From: Antedon bifida
Lineage: Eukaryota > Echinodermata > Crinoidea > Comatulida > Antedonidae
Assembly: GCA_963402885.1 (NCBI GenBank)
Contig: OY727099.1
Span: forward strand, 12,636,001 to 12,700,000
Reading direction: 5' to 3'
Length of the DNA stretch: 64,000 bases
The position numbers and the translations under genes were made by a program. Below, piece by piece: positions 1 to 12,785 of the stretch. How positions within the stretch are numbered: the stretch's first letter is position 1; each line of letters begins with the position of its first letter. Below the pieces are notes generated by a model. The model worked only from the letters and a program-made list of their open reading frames with translations, was not told the origin of the DNA and searched no databases.

Positions 1-404
1 TGATACACTTTGAAGCTTGGCATGGGCATTAAAATTCCATTTGTGTTAAATTGTTTCTACACTATTTGTTCAGACATACATACATACTGTTGGTTTATGT
101 ATACGCTCACCCCTCATACTTTATTTTCTACTTCAAATTGGCAGTGATTTTCATGCAAAATGAGCCATGTGGACATTTCCTGTCCTATGAAGACACCCAC
201 ATCCACCCAACCCCCTCACACATCCCTCTCTAATTTTATGTTGCAGAGGAATTTAATGAAGACTATACCACCCCACTACCTCCCTCCTAATTTTGTGTTG
301 TAAAGGATATGATTATTAAATTGCGAAAAAACATGATTATATAAAAAAAGATGAATTATGCAGTAAGCAAATTAAAATTAATTCTAATCTCTTTTTACAC
401 ACAG

Positions 405-3252
405 TACGACCATGTTGAGGAGGGTGAAGATGTCCACAACTGGACCAATATTGAACTTGATCCAGAGGTTAGTATAAATTAGATGGAATAACAGTAAAAA
501 ACACATTCAGGAATAGGCATATAGTACCAATCATAATATCAACATGTTACATGATTGGTATTGCATTGTATGCCAACCTGCTATTATATATAATTATATT
601 TTGAACACACAACATGTAGTAGTAATCTTAAAGCTATGGAACGAAAGATGGCACTGTGTTGTTAAATAATGGAAAACCATATAAAGGATTGAATAGCGCG
701 GTCTACCGACGGAACAAGTGTCACTGTAGCTTTAGACTGAACAAAATCTCAGTCTTGATAGAGTATAGTAAACCAAGAAAAAATGCTGAGGAGATTCATA
801 GTAAACTTGCAGTGCAGCCGGATCTAGGGTTTTGAAATTGGGGAAGGTGGGGGTGGCGAGAATCACAAGGCCTAAAAATTGCTGAATTGGATCCGCCTAT
901 TTATAGTGCACTATATTATGATGATAAAACATAAATCACCAAATACTATTTATATTTTTCTATAGGTGCGAGGTGTGCTTGTTGGTTTTGATCCTTTGAT
1001 TTCATTCCGTAAAGTTTGTCGTGCTGCAAGTTACCTTACTGACCCTAGTGTTCCATACATAGCCACTAACCTAGATGGCAGATTACCTATACCAAACAAG
1101 GGTAGAGTTATTCCAGGTGAGACACATTGTCTTAATATGTGCTCTTGATGCTTGCATCTACATTCAATGTGTGGTGATGCAGGGGCCGTGCATAGAAACT
1201 TAAGAGCAATGTAAATAATGTTTGCATTCATTACAAATTTGTGATCTGTGAATTGTGCGTAATGCGCCATGCTAATGTGTGCCAGACATAATGAAAATAC
1301 ACCATTATGACTCATAATTTACGCATTCTTCCTGGATGGTATCTCAATGTTATGTGTATAGATTGCACATAGAGACCATGTGGTCAATGCAATTGAATGG
1401 TGCCAACATATAGCGTTAATATTCTATGGGGTAAACTATTTGTAACATAAATGACATGCATTGTCATACATTGAATGTGGACTGTTGAGTAACTGCCAAG
1501 TGGAAATTGATACAATTACTTTAAAGATGTATTGTCCCTTTGACTAATTCCAAAAAAATAAAAAATAACAGATTTCGAAAAAAGGTGGGTCATTTTGAAG
1601 TATCATAATAGTTATTAACTATCACCAAAAATTTTTCGAAAAAAAAATCATTTAACTGAAATACAGACATTTTTTTGTTTTAAAAATAACTTTGACTTCC
1701 AGTCAAAGTTTTCGATCAAGACATATCCCATAATGAAACTTGCTTGTTTGGCTACTCTGTATGCATAATCATAAAACTTCCTCACGATATGTGTGAAAAC
1801 ATCTTCTCAACCATGACGATTTGTAAACAATCGTAATTAGCATATACATAATGCGTACTCATGGTTTGAAATCTTTGTTTACTTTCGCTCGCGACGATTT
1901 TCCAGACGAAATGTAATCAAACTAATTTACCTGTTAATTACGTAAACTTGTTGCTTTTGGCTTGAATTTTCGATTTAAAGTGAATAACTTTAATATTACT
2001 TTGATATGGCCAATTTAAATTTAAAATATTTTGACCTTCATTTTTTTGTGTTTCAAGGGACAATACATCTTTAACAAAAATGCAGTTTTCATAATCTTCA
2101 AATAAATATGCTACTTTTAGGAGGCTTAATAAGCAAGAGCTGAAAATATATTAGCTTATACTACCAGGTCTGTCTATTGTTGGTACTGTATATATATGTA
2201 TTTATTTTTTTTCAAATTTGTTTCTAGGTACTGGATGTTTAGTAGACTTTGTAACAAAAGCTGCTGCTAGGCAACCAACTGTGGTTGGCAAACCAAATGA
2301 ACTAATGTTTCAATGTGTCAAAGAAAAGTAAGTTTTAATGGTTTATTGGTATTACAATGTGGAGTGCCTCTCAATATTTATAATCCTGCTTCATTAATTT
2401 ACATTTTTCTCAGTTCATATTTTAATAATAATAATAATCAAGGTTTATTTATTTCAATTGTTCTTGCAGTTAAAAAAAATGAATTACAACAATCATGACA
2501 ATTTATAAAAATTAGATACATAATATAAAAACATTTAACATCAAAATTAACATCTCCATGTTTTTGTTTGTTAGTCAAAATAAATTATGATATATTACAA
2601 TACATTTAAGAATTTGATTGCTTTCCTGTTTAAAATTCACAAAAAAATAAAATGTTCTACTCCATAAATAATTTTTCTAAAGTAAACAAAGTTTTTCTTC
2701 CAAATATGGTATCATAGTACTGGTGGTCTAGGTTAAGGACTTAAAACTGTAGGTCCATGCTGTGCTAATGTGCACTTGAAGAACCTAGTTCATCTTTTGA
2801 AAAAAGTGTTCTGGTCAATTTTTGCCCCTGTGTTCTGGTTATTTTCATTTCATTATAAACCATGTGTGGCCTTAGGTCACAATTGGATGAAATATATTCT
2901 AACTAAAAACTTAATAATACAGTAACATAAAAAATATCTATTTTATACAAATGTTGTTCTCAAAGATTATGGTGAATTGGCAAGTGATTTGATTGATTAA
3001 TGATGATTGTTTGTTTATAGGTTTCCATTGATTAATCCTGAAAGAACAGTCATGGTTGGTGATAGGTTAGATACAGATATTTTACTTGGCAAGAATTGTA
3101 ATCTGAAGACACTTATGGTTTTAACTGGTATATCAAGTTTGGAAGATGTCCAACACAATCAGCAGAGCACATCTGAATCCCTCCAAAAACTAGTTCCAGA
3201 TTTCTACATTCCTGCATTTGGGGACTTACACAAATTGGTAAAAAAAGAGTGA
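405..3252 (+). CDS. PGP: Glycerol-3-phosphate / phosphoglycolate phosphatase, 3' part (4 exons)
   Basis: Cytosolic HAD-superfamily phosphatase that hydrolyses glycerol-3-phosphate and the metabolic side product 2-phosphoglycolate. Coding exons are 405-467, 966-1116, 2228-2327 and 3021-3252 (stop TGA). All have GT-AG borders and the phases join cleanly, giving about 181 residues. Visible family landmarks are the cap-domain stretch VGFDP...[12 protein letters not shown], the conserved [10 protein letters not shown] lysine segment, and the HAD motif IV loop [13 protein letters not shown] with its two metal-binding aspartates. The wording ([36 protein letters not shown]) is closer to PGP than to pyridoxal phosphatase PDXP. 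The N-terminal DxDxT nucleophile motif is absent because those exons lie left of the window; positions 1-404 show only intron-like AT-rich sequence. A 30-bp palindrome follows the stop codon. Intron 3 (2328-3020) holds a tRNA-SINE-like fragment. Confidence 0.9.
1521..2073. repeat. TTAA-flanked MITE, family A, copy 1
   Basis: The ends are inverted: TTAAAGATGTATTGTCCC on the left and its complement on the right, with a TTAA at each border. It lies in a PGP intron. The copy at 35572-36130 is closely similar over its whole length. TTAA target duplication is known for piggyBac and Kolobok DNA transposons, so this is probably a non-autonomous derivative of one of them; it has no coding capacity. 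Confidence 0.75.
2700..2860 (+). repeat. tRNA-SINE-like fragment (family S)
   Basis: A degenerate pol III A-box-like stretch (GGTCTAGGTTAAGGAC) is followed by a tail around GAAGAACCTAGTTCATCTTTT. That tail recurs at 38170-38395 and, reversed, at 23870-24065. It sits in the last PGP intron. Too degenerate to be a tRNA gene. Confidence 0.45.
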
Positions 3253-3293
3253 AGAATTAAAGATAATGAGAACTACGATCTGATATAGTAAAA

Positions 3294-3323
3294 CCAGGAA
3301 AGAGTGAATTCACTCTTCCCTGG
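3294..3323. repeat. 30-bp near-perfect palindrome in PGP 3' UTR
   Basis: CCAGGAAAGAGTGAA is followed directly by a complementary arm ending TTCCCTGG, with only one mismatched pair. It starts 42 bases after the PGP stop codon, so it could form a hairpin in the mRNA. Function unknown. Confidence 0.7.
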
Positions 3324-4149
3324 TAAAACAAATGTTTTATAAACTTAGCTTGGGACCCACAAAGGTGTTTATATTCATATTGTATACAGTAATAGCACCT
3401 TTGTGTTCATGTGGATGATTTATATATTATAATATGCAATTGGTGATGACATTTATGATACAGAAATGGCAATATATTGGACACATGCTGGTGTAATAAT
3501 TTTTATTTATTATTTTTATTGTACAACGGACAACACATTGGACGAAAATCTAAGTTAAGAAAGTACTACTGTAGAAGACATAATCACAATTTCATTTTAA
3601 TATACACTTCTACTGCATATGGTAGCTATTGAATGTTTCTATTTTTAAACAGATAATTTGTATTGTTCAGTTTATCTATTGTTCCAATGCATGGTAGTGT
3701 ATGCATTATGTTTGGTAATTTTTTTAAAAATTGTATTCAGTTCACAACCAACAGCGATAAAACCGCCACTAACAGGTTGAACTAAACATAATAAACTATA
3801 ATAGTAAATTCAAATAAGCAACAATAACATAAACAAAGATTGGAATATTATAGAGATTTAACAATTTTACCATTAAATACATTTAAACTATCATAAAATA
3901 AATCAATATCCAAACAAGTAACAAGCACACTATTAAATGTGTTAGTAAACATTATACATGCATGCATTGTGAATTGGATACAATATGTATGGGGAAATGG
4001 GGGTAAAATGTAAAATTTGAAAAATATGTCTAGTACTTAAGTAGGCATGCAGTAAATGTTATTATTAATTGCTATGGTAATAAGGTAAAACATTTTTTTT
4101 TTTTAATGGACAAATCACTGAACATTTAACACAATTTGAATACTATTGG

Positions 4150-4325
4150 ATCTAACTGACTGTTAAGGCTGTAAAGACAAAACAAAGTTGTGCAACACAA
4201 TTGAGTTGGCCAATCAAGTTTGGATGATCGTCCATCATTACATGATTGGTCAAATTACTTGTGGTGTGTTTACTGTACGTCCTTGTGTTGCATCCAAGTA
4301 GGAACCAATTTTGAGATGTAACAAA
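4150..4325. repeat. Degenerate MITE, family C, copy 1
   Basis: Contains GTTGTGCAACACAATTG, GATTGGTCAAATTACTTG and a right end resembling AGTAGGAACCAA. These are diverged versions of the TIR and internal motifs of the CTAGTGGGAACCAAGC family seen at 21425, 22835 and 31193. Confidence 0.4.
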
Positions 4326-5426
4326 TGTATTTCCAATTAAAACCAATTTTACAATAGGGTTTTGATTTAGATAAAAATCTGTAGTAATAACACTGTAGTA
4401 CTTTAATTAAAGGATTGGTAGTACCTTAGATGTACAGTATATTGTTTTAGTTTGGGCTATGAAATAATCATTTAGTAAAAAGGTTGATATTACAGACATA
4501 AATGTATTTATAATAAGTTGCAAACTAGTATTACCTGGGAATGACATGTAACCACTCATTGCCTGCCAATGCCAATCTCAGCACAATAACTCAGTGGCAT
4601 AACGCAGAAAAATCCACTGGTTTAACACTCTTAAGGGGCCCTCTAACGCTGGTTTATTGGACCGCTTATGCTCTGTCCCTTCAACTCAGTCTAGTGGCCC
4701 TGGATTTAGCCAGTGTGCACTCATAGCCGTTACGCCATTATGTAGTAAAATTAATTTTTCGCTTTGAAATTTTGCAGTTATACCAATTTATACAAATATA
4801 CATACTAGACATAGTCTTTGATATTGTAATAATAGCAAAGAAAATTGTTTTACATAATGAATGATTTCTACAACTAATGAAATGCAGTACAGTGCAATAA
4901 TTTAATTATTGCATTGTTCTGTTATATATATTATATATATACTCAGTTGAAATAGTGTTGACCACTGCTGCAAAGGTTTGATGTATTAAATACAGAGTGA
5001 AGGAATAACATATACTGTGTTTGATTAGTTTAATTATAATATTTTGTTTTGGTACAGGAGGCCAATATGCATTAACGATGAATTTTCCTGTCTTACACCC
5101 TTGAGAAAAATTGAGTGCAAAAGTCTTGCATGTTTCCAGAAAGAATGTTTAGAATTCCGATGAGAGAGATATATGTTACAATTAAAAGGCAGCATGTTGC
5201 GACTGAAAGAAAGTTTTGAAAACTATTCTAAATATTATTATATAGCTAATCCTTTTTAAATTATAAAATGATTTCAAATCTGCAACCACTAACTTCTAAC
5301 GCATTCCCTTAAAGGTTGACGCTTTGTTAGTGTATAAACCGCCGGCAGCAAATTTTGCTTTTTTTTGTCGATGTGTCGCGAGTGAACAAAATGTGTCCGT
5401 AAAAACTACAAAATATCAAAAACAAA

Positions 5427-8400
5427 ATGGGACTGAGGGGCGTATTTATCTTTCTCTGTTTTATACAAGGGTGTGATTCACTTATTGAAGGCTTATATTG
5501 TGGGAAACAGAACTGTTATGATGGTAGGCATAATGTATTTATTATGAACATACAGTGCGTGTCTCTGGTAGGCCTAGCTAGGCTAGGCTAGTGTTGTGGC
5601 GATTATTGCTGCTCGCTGACACTGTATGTTTGATTAAAGTTGGTTCGTCCCTTCTTGTGCTAGCCACCTTGTGTCCTTTTGACGACCAATTTGTTATAAA
5701 TGTGTGATGGTGAAATTACCTCTAAATTATTGCGCCTACATCTCACCAGCTCCAGGCATACAGACCCGCCCTAGTCTACTGTAGATTCTAAGACTAATTC
5801 TATCATATCTGACTTTTAAAGGTTCTCATATAATGATTTTAGCAACTTAGGCCTAGCTAGGCTAGGCTACGTCAATCACAAGCAAGTTAACATTTGAAGT
5901 ATACTGGTAGTGGTGCAGGTGTACAGTATGCAAATAGAATAGTGATGTACTGTATGCAAATGATTTTTAATTATTTTTTATTCAGGTATAAAAAAGAATA
6001 TTGCAGGTTGGCAGCCAAAAAGTTGAAATAAGTTGCATTACAAAGTTTAAAAATTACAAAAAAACTTATATAAAAAATAAAGGAATTAATGAGTGAAAAT
6101 GATTACACAGTTGATAACATTTTGTTGATTCACTTTTGAAACCAATTGAATTGTAAAATAAAGTGCTTTACCTAGAGAAATTCAATTAAAAAACTATTTT
6201 ATACACTTTCTAAGATTAAATGAAATATTAAAAAAGAAATTGCAAAATATATAAGAAATGGTTTTTCACGTTATTTTTGTTATAATCAAAATGAATTATA
6301 ATCTGTCTGCTGTGGTGTGTGATGAGTTCATTAAAACCATTTCATTACCACAAAATTAAAATTTTTAAAAGTCAATTTTGATTTAATAATATGTATCCCT
6401 TTTGTTGAAAATACTAAATTAAAAATTTAATTTAAAAACAAAATAACCTAACAAATCTAATAATATTTTTTTAAAAAGCTGTCTTGCAATTATCCTTAAT
6501 CGTAAACAGTAAACTAAATCTCTGTCTTTTTTAACAATTTTTTTCTTTAGTTTTGAATATCTCAAGGGATGCAACAAAAGTAAGTAGACCTACTGCAGTG
6601 TATTACAATGTATTTTGCATCATTCAATAGAAACCTACTTAGCCAGGGGTGGATCTAGGTGGCTGGTAGTAACTGGGCATGCCACCCCAATTTTTGTCAA
6701 ACACTTGACATATTTATTCAATCGCCCTGGGTGGAAGGTTGTTCAGGAGGGTTTATAGCTTATTTGGGTGTAATATGGTAACATGTATAATCAAATAAAT
6801 ACCCCTATATATGAAAAAAATACAACACAATTAATATTGAGAAGTGATAAAAACTATTTGAGTGAATAGTGTATGTATTATACACTGGTAAAAAGATGTT
6901 GCAGCTCTATATCTGTAAATATCTATACAATTGTTTTCTATATTAAGGGAGAAATCAGTAAGAGTTACAGACGTTTAGCAAGAGTTTACCATCCCGACAA
7001 ATATAAGGTAAAGATGAATTCAATATTGTTTGTAAATTAATAATAAGCAATATCAAAATGAACTTTTAACAGAGTGAAAGATACTGGACATACATAAAAT
7101 GGTATAAACAGTTTCCATTATAACACATCCAACAGTAACTTACCAACACTGCAAGATGGATAAATAATGATGCTTATATTTATCTCATTTGAGGCTTAGT
7201 GAGTAGAGTAGAATAAAAACAGTTTACAATCTTGACTCTAGATCAGGATCGTACCCCGGACCTTGGAAAACATGTTAACCAACCAGCTGCAAATCTACTA
7301 TTATGGTATAAAATATAAACTCAAATTTGTATAATTTTTCAGGGAAAAGATGGAGAAAAGAAATTTATTTCCATAAGCAATGCATATGAAATCTTGAAGG
7401 AAGAAGATTCCAGACAAGATTATGATTATATGTTGGATAATCCAGGTAGGATAAAGATTATCTAAACACTGTACAGTAATCATAACATAATGAGAAGAAA
7501 TATCTATTTATAATTTTTACTAAACATATGTTAGTTAATCCAGTATAATTAGATGATCCTATTGTGAAAAATATAAGTGTTACAAACTTATAAAGGACAC
7601 ATTTCAAAAACCATTTTTATTACACTATATTTTTAAATAAACCAAGAACAATAAATACTTTTTAATGGGGTTTTTTCAGATGAGCTGTACAGAAATTATT
7701 ACCGGTACTATAGTAGAAAGGTCGTTCCAAAAGTTGACCCCAAGATTGTTGTTACTGTAACAATTACAGTTGTTTCCTTAATTCAGGTGAGCAGTATTAA
7801 TATTATTTTTAAATTTAAGCTCTGTCTACACTATCAAACTAGTTTGTTATGATGTCATCATGTCTATATACATGCACATCACATACAGTTTGATAGTGTA
7901 GACAGAGCTTTAGGCACAAGGTTTTTCAATCTTAAATTTGCTCACTGTACATACAGTACAGTACATCATTCTGTCAAACATACACACACAAGTCTTTGGG
8001 AGTGCAGTTGTCTTGTCTTGAGAACAAATCCTGACATGCAACAGGATTTGAACCAGGGACAGGGGTAGTTCGGATAATTTAAAAAAATATAATGATTTGA
8101 CATATTTAACCAAAACATTATTGTTTTCTATATTGAAACATCTAACAACTGAACATAACATAGTTGAAAATGATCCACAAAATATTTTGGTCAATTCCAC
8201 GATTTGTTTTAAATTTTTTAAATGTTCAACTTCAGCAATCTTATGTTTGACATCAAACTAAAAATAATGTTATATACTTTTGGAGGTACACACCTAATTG
8301 GTGACCGTGGCTTAGGCTGCTTTTGTGCTTTCCTGGCAGCTAGTGACTATGATTTTATATTTTTTTTTTGCGTTGTGTTTGTTTAATTTGTTGATTTGTA

Positions 8401-11400
8401 TTATATTTTGTAAAATGTATCTTTTGCCTGAATAAATAACAATACTTTTAGGATATTTAAGTGATTAAAAAAAAAAATGATACAGACATATTTCCATTTA
8501 AAATATTATTATTACAGTAAGCATAGCCAGCATTTTCACAGTAAAGTTTATTTCAATATATATGCTTTATAATCAATAATCAAAATATATAACAAAAGAC
8601 AAGCTTCCTAAGAATGGTGTACTGCAAATACCCAACAAACACAATAAGACAATTACTGTAGATTTTGGCGACGCCTTCAAAAACAATAAGGTAAATAACA
8701 GTGATTTGAATAATAATACAACTTAACACTAATTCTTATTGGTCTAATACATCATGTGACTGCTTGAAGGTGATTATTAAAAGTCAGTAACATTTAATTT
8801 AACCACTTGTCACCTGAATGTCATTCAGCACAGATTTCTCTATTTATGCGAAGTAATTCATTATGCCGTTAACACCTAAGGAAAAGATGGCGCGTTATCG
8901 AAAGCGCTTGAAGGAGGAAGGAAAATATGATCAGGTGAAAGAGCGAGAGATGAAACGAAAACGAGAAAAGAGAAAGAATATGACAATCAAAGAACGAAAC
9001 AAGTATTTAGAAACTGAAAGAGAGTATAAGAGGAAGAGTAGAGAAAGAGCAAAGGCTGCCGAGAATATAGGTATATCAAAACAAGTTATGGAACAAATGG
9101 AGAAATGGACTGAAAAAACTTTACCTCCTACTCCTAAACAAAGAAGTAGATATGTGAGAAGACTTTCAAAGAAGTATATAATTGATGATGATGGACATCT
9201 ACTAGAATTTAATGGAAATAGCATTCAAGATGTTGCAGTTAAAGCTGAGATTTCTACATAAGAGATGACATATCTTGGCAAAGTGCTAACAGAAAGGACT
9301 TTGTCTTGGCAGACAAGATGCCAGTCCAAACGTTTCTTGGTAATGTCCCTTAAAAGAGTGCTCAATCATTCTTAAATGAGAATCCTAATGTCAAGATTGG
9401 GCTTTTAAAATGTTGCCAGCTGCGTCCTAGCCATGTTAGCCTTTTCTTCACAATCAATGCATGTGCAGATATCATGAGAACTTTCAGTTGGTACTCAAGG
9501 AAATATACCTACCAAATTTATTTTGATCTTGCCATCCCTATGGCACATTGAAATTCTAACTTCTTGATCAAGTAAACCAACAATATGATTAAATCCACAA
9601 TACTCGACTCAAATGTAACATATACTGTACAGTTTAAAACATATTTTTGCATTGTATTATGCAATTATTAGTTTTTTTAATGAACCCGATACATTATTTC
9701 ATGTAATGGGTATGTTACCACAAAGATTGGTCAAATATATTCAATAAAATTGTAGTAGTATATATTTGTAAAATTGTTTTTTTTTGTCTGGCTGTTACCA
9801 TTCATATTAATATCAATATTTAACTATAGATATTGATTTTTGGAAGTTTGCCAATTTTATTGTATTTGGAAGTTTCAAGAATAAATTTACCTCAAAGTTT
9901 AGATTTATACTTCTTTTCTACAATATTTAAACCCTTTTATACTGATGAATGAATGAATACAAAAAAATGTCAGTATGTTACCATAGAATTGCCCATATAC
10001 TGTAATAATAACATGACAATTTTCAACTATTTTTTAGTAAACGATAGGATACATTGTACATGAAACAACACAGTATCTTCTGTTATGTTTAAGATACTTT
10101 TTATTTTGCAAACTCGGGTGCAAATTAATCATAATAAAGGACAATCAAACACAGGGAAAAGATTTACTGTGAGTTATATATAGATGAATACAAATTATTA
10201 TAATTATCGCTATCCTGCCAAACACACTTAAAATTTTAATTAGAATTAAACATTGTCACATTTTAATAGACAAAGATTTAAAAATATTATTATTAATTCA
10301 TTTTCAGTACTATGTTTGGTGGGCACGTTACAATGAAGCAATCAGTCAGATTATGATGGTCCCAAAGTACAGACTAAAAGCTATGGAAATGGCTTCATCG
10401 CAAGGACTTCTATCAAAGCAAAAGAAGAAAGATAAAAGAACAAAGGTAGGGCTGATCCAACTTGCTTCACACTGTAATTTATCAATGTATATTCAATTCA
10501 ATACACATTCATTAACTCTCTTTGACAGTAATACATAAGAAAATACAAATAAATAATAAATATAAGTAATATGATTTCCTAATTTATTATCAGGAGGAAA
10601 TAAAGGAAGAAGAAAATGAAATATTAAGAAAAATAGTAGAAGAAAATGCAGATATACGGTAGGATAAATATTAGAAATATTTTAATACTTATTCTACTGC
10701 AGTAAAATGTACATTTACTGCAATAACATATGATTTTAATTTATTTGTTATAATAGTTTATGAGGCAGTCACTACAGTAAACAATGTAATGATTCCCAAC
10801 ATATGCTTGCTAAATTATTGCAGAAAAATAATGTTAAAGAGCAAACAAAAAGTAGTTACTGCATCATTATTTAATTAAATGTTTTTAAGGAACCCTTTTA
10901 TTTTGTAACTAATGATCTTTTTTTGTAATCATGCCTTCTCAGTTTCTATCATTTACTATTTCTACAGAGGGGTATACTGCAAGCCAAGTGTTGTGGATGT
11001 ACTATGGGTGCAGCTATTTATATTTCCATATTATATATATAAATACATTGCATGGTATATACGATGGATTTGGAGGTTTAATATCAAGAAAGAGGAATAT
11101 GGGGATGAGGAGAAGAAATACCTTATAAGGAGCCACTTGAAAGTATCACAAGGGCAGTTTGATGTAGGCCTACTTTTATTTATTTTCTAAAGTTAGACCT
11201 ATATTAAGTGGAAACTTTCCTGTGAAATATATTATCTTTTAACACTAACCAACCCTTATTCAGGGGACACCACTATCTATGGGAAACCTTGTTGGGTACC
11301 AATGGTGTCCTCGTAAGCTTTGTTCCTATTCCTAATTTGCCAATGAAAACACATACAACTGATCATATGATAATAGCCTAGACATTGTATGAATACATTT

Positions 11401-12194
11401 TAATTGGTTGGCAAACACAACATTAAAGATAATAAAATCAGGAAAAGCTATCACAGTTCTTAAAGATGAACGTATTGCAATGTTAATTAATTAATCACAT
11501 TATTTTTTATTGCTAGGCCATTCCTGACGAACAGAAAGATGTGTATTTTGAGAGGGAAGCTTGGATATTAGACAATTTTAAGGTAAAGTTATGTATGCCT
11601 TTTTGATGTTAAACTAGTCTTTTGGAAGTGACTTCATTAGACACAGAGCAAGATTTTTACTAAACATTTTAAACTGGGCTAATACTAAATTTAACCATTA
11701 TTGAAGATGTCCCATAAACATAATGTAATGTACCAATGACATACAAATTTATATGCAAAGGTTATACTGTACTGTATAAAATATATATTCTCTCTTTTTC
11801 AAACCCATTTTGAACTTTGTACTGTAGATTTTAGGCCTCAGTGATTGCTTCTTCTATCCCTAATACAATTTATTTAAAGAAACTTTAAACCTACCAGTGA
11901 TACACTGGAAATTAATTATTTATAAATAAGGAAGAGTAAATCTGTGATAATGAGAAAATCCACCCCAAATAAGATCGTCATATTTATATGCAGACCAGCA
12001 AGTCTTTAAGGTGTGATATATATAATGTAAATTGTCATTCATTGTAAAGTTCTATCTATCTATTATATTTGTAGGTACTTAAAGAGGAACTTGTAGAAGA
12101 GGAAAAGAGAAAGTTAGCAAATAATAGCAAATATAAAATGTATAGAAGGTATATGAAGAATAAGGGGGTTGGAAGAATGACGTTTGAAGATTAA
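5427..12194 (+). CDS. DNAJC25: DnaJ homolog subfamily C member 25 (10 exons)
   Basis: ER-membrane J-domain protein, a predicted co-chaperone that stimulates Hsp70 ATPase. Exons are 5427-5523, 6551-6579, 6948-7007, 7343-7445, 7680-7786, 10308-10445, 10594-10658, 10968-11163, 11517-11582 and 12075-12194. They sum to 981 nt (326 aa), with every junction in phase and GT-AG. Human DNAJC25 is 360 aa. The protein starts with a hydrophobic signal/anchor, then LIEGLYCG and the J domain with the invariant HPD (YHPDKYK) across exons 3-4, then YDYMLDNP. A membrane segment in exons 5-6 (IVVTVTITVVSLIQ) and another in exon 8 (VLWVQLFIFPYYIYKY) follow, and the conserved tail MYRRYMKNKGVGRMTFED ends it. Acidic/basic coiled segments lie between the membrane segments. 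Introns carry MITEs and LINE tails, and the 2.5-kb intron 5 hosts a separate ORF. Confidence 0.93.
7817..7910. repeat. Palindromic MITE, family B, copy 1
   Basis: A 94-bp foldback element. The left end AGCTCTGTCTACACTATCAA is matched by its inverted complement at the right. It lies in DNAJC25 intron 5. Other copies are at 12317, 15493, 20973 and 23357. Confidence 0.85.
8362..8445 (+). mobile_element. LINE 3' tail fragment
   Basis: TGTTTGTTTAATTTGTT, then TTTTGTAAAATGTATCTTTT and GCCTGAATAAATAA. The same string occurs at 32955-33035, ending in an (AAT)-type tail. This is the usual form of a 5'-truncated non-LTR retrotransposon or derived SINE; the family is unassigned. Confidence 0.5.
8863..9261 (+). 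CDS. Uncharacterised intronless basic coiled-coil ORF nested in DNAJC25 intron 5
   Basis: A complete 132-aa ORF begins ATGCCGTTAACACCTAAG and is read on the host strand. The first half is extremely rich in Lys, Arg and Glu: MARYRKRLKEEGKYDQVKER and similar repeats across residues 1-65 predict a long charged helix. The second half (residues 75-132) is less charged, with LPPTPKQRSRYVRRLSKKYI followed by an acidic turn. I do not recognise a named domain. Similar K/R-rich N-terminal segments (PxTxxEKxxRYRxRLK) occur in proteins linked to animal DNA transposons and in lineage-specific expansions, so this may be a domesticated transposon ORF, a retrocopy, or one exon of another transcript. It has no frameshift or stop although it lies in otherwise decayed intronic DNA, which suggests selection or recent arrival. 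Confidence 0.5.
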   Translation: MPLTPKEKMARYRKRLKEEGKYDQVKEREMKRKREKRKNMTIKERNKYLETEREYKRKSRERAKAAENIGISKQVMEQMEKWTEKTLPPTPKQRSRYVRRLSKKYIIDDDGHLLEFNGNSIQDVAVKAEIST

Positions 12195-12316
12195 AACAAC
12201 TTTGTGTATTAATTAGTTAGGTGCCCAACATGTGCACTAGGGGGCTTAACATGCTTACAAAATCTCTTTAGGGGTATATTCAAATTTGTGAATGCATTTG
12301 TAACCAACATGTTGTA

Positions 12317-12459
12317 AAGCTCTGTCTACACTATCAACTTTTATGTGACAAAAAAATGTGATGTGCCCATATAATGGACATGATGATGTCATATCACTAT
12401 CATATTTGAGCACATCACACTTTTTTTGTCAAACTAGTTTGATAGTGTAAACAGAGCTT
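12317..12459. repeat. Palindromic MITE, family B, copy 2
   Basis: Ends are AAGCTCTGTCTACACTATCA and its inverted complement. The interior has GATGTGCCCATAT and AAAAAAATGTG arms that are also inverted. It lies 120 bp after the DNAJC25 stop codon. Confidence 0.85.
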
Positions 12460-12559
12460 CAAGAGGTGACTCCTACTAATCTTCCCTAGTTGAGATGATG
12501 TTGATGCCACATACGATACTACATTTACTTCAGTGCACCACCCACTGCACAACTTTTTT

Positions 12560-12785
12560 AATATTACTGTGAAATAGCTCTAACCAAGGCAATAAAACAA
12601 CTCGTAACAGTCCTTTGATCTTATGACTGGCAGCGACAAATACCAACAGTACTGTACTATGTACATATTCTCCATGGCGTACGGTGTCTGTTAAGGGGCA
12701 TAGAACTGATCGTATTGCAACCACAGATAAACTCTTTGATCTCCGGAGCTCACACCCTAACACAGTTATGAACATTGAACTATTC
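12560..12785 (+). repeat. Dispersed repeat (SINE-like), family T copy 1
   Basis: Shares CCTTTGATCTTATG, ACAAATACCAAC and CACAGATAAAC-CTTTGATCTCCGG with 37960-38155 in the same order and spacing. These are clear diverged copies of one interspersed element. Confidence 0.55.

Larger units (their letters stand above)
3253..5426. other. Intergenic region between PGP and DNAJC25
   Basis: This holds the PGP 3' UTR (with a palindrome at 3294-3323), AT-rich sequence, a degraded copy of repeat family C near 4150-4325, and an unclassified dispersed-repeat-like block at about 4541-4740. The DNAJC25 promoter and 5' UTR should lie in the last few hundred bases (about 5300-5426). I see no convincing additional exon. 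Confidence 0.5.
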
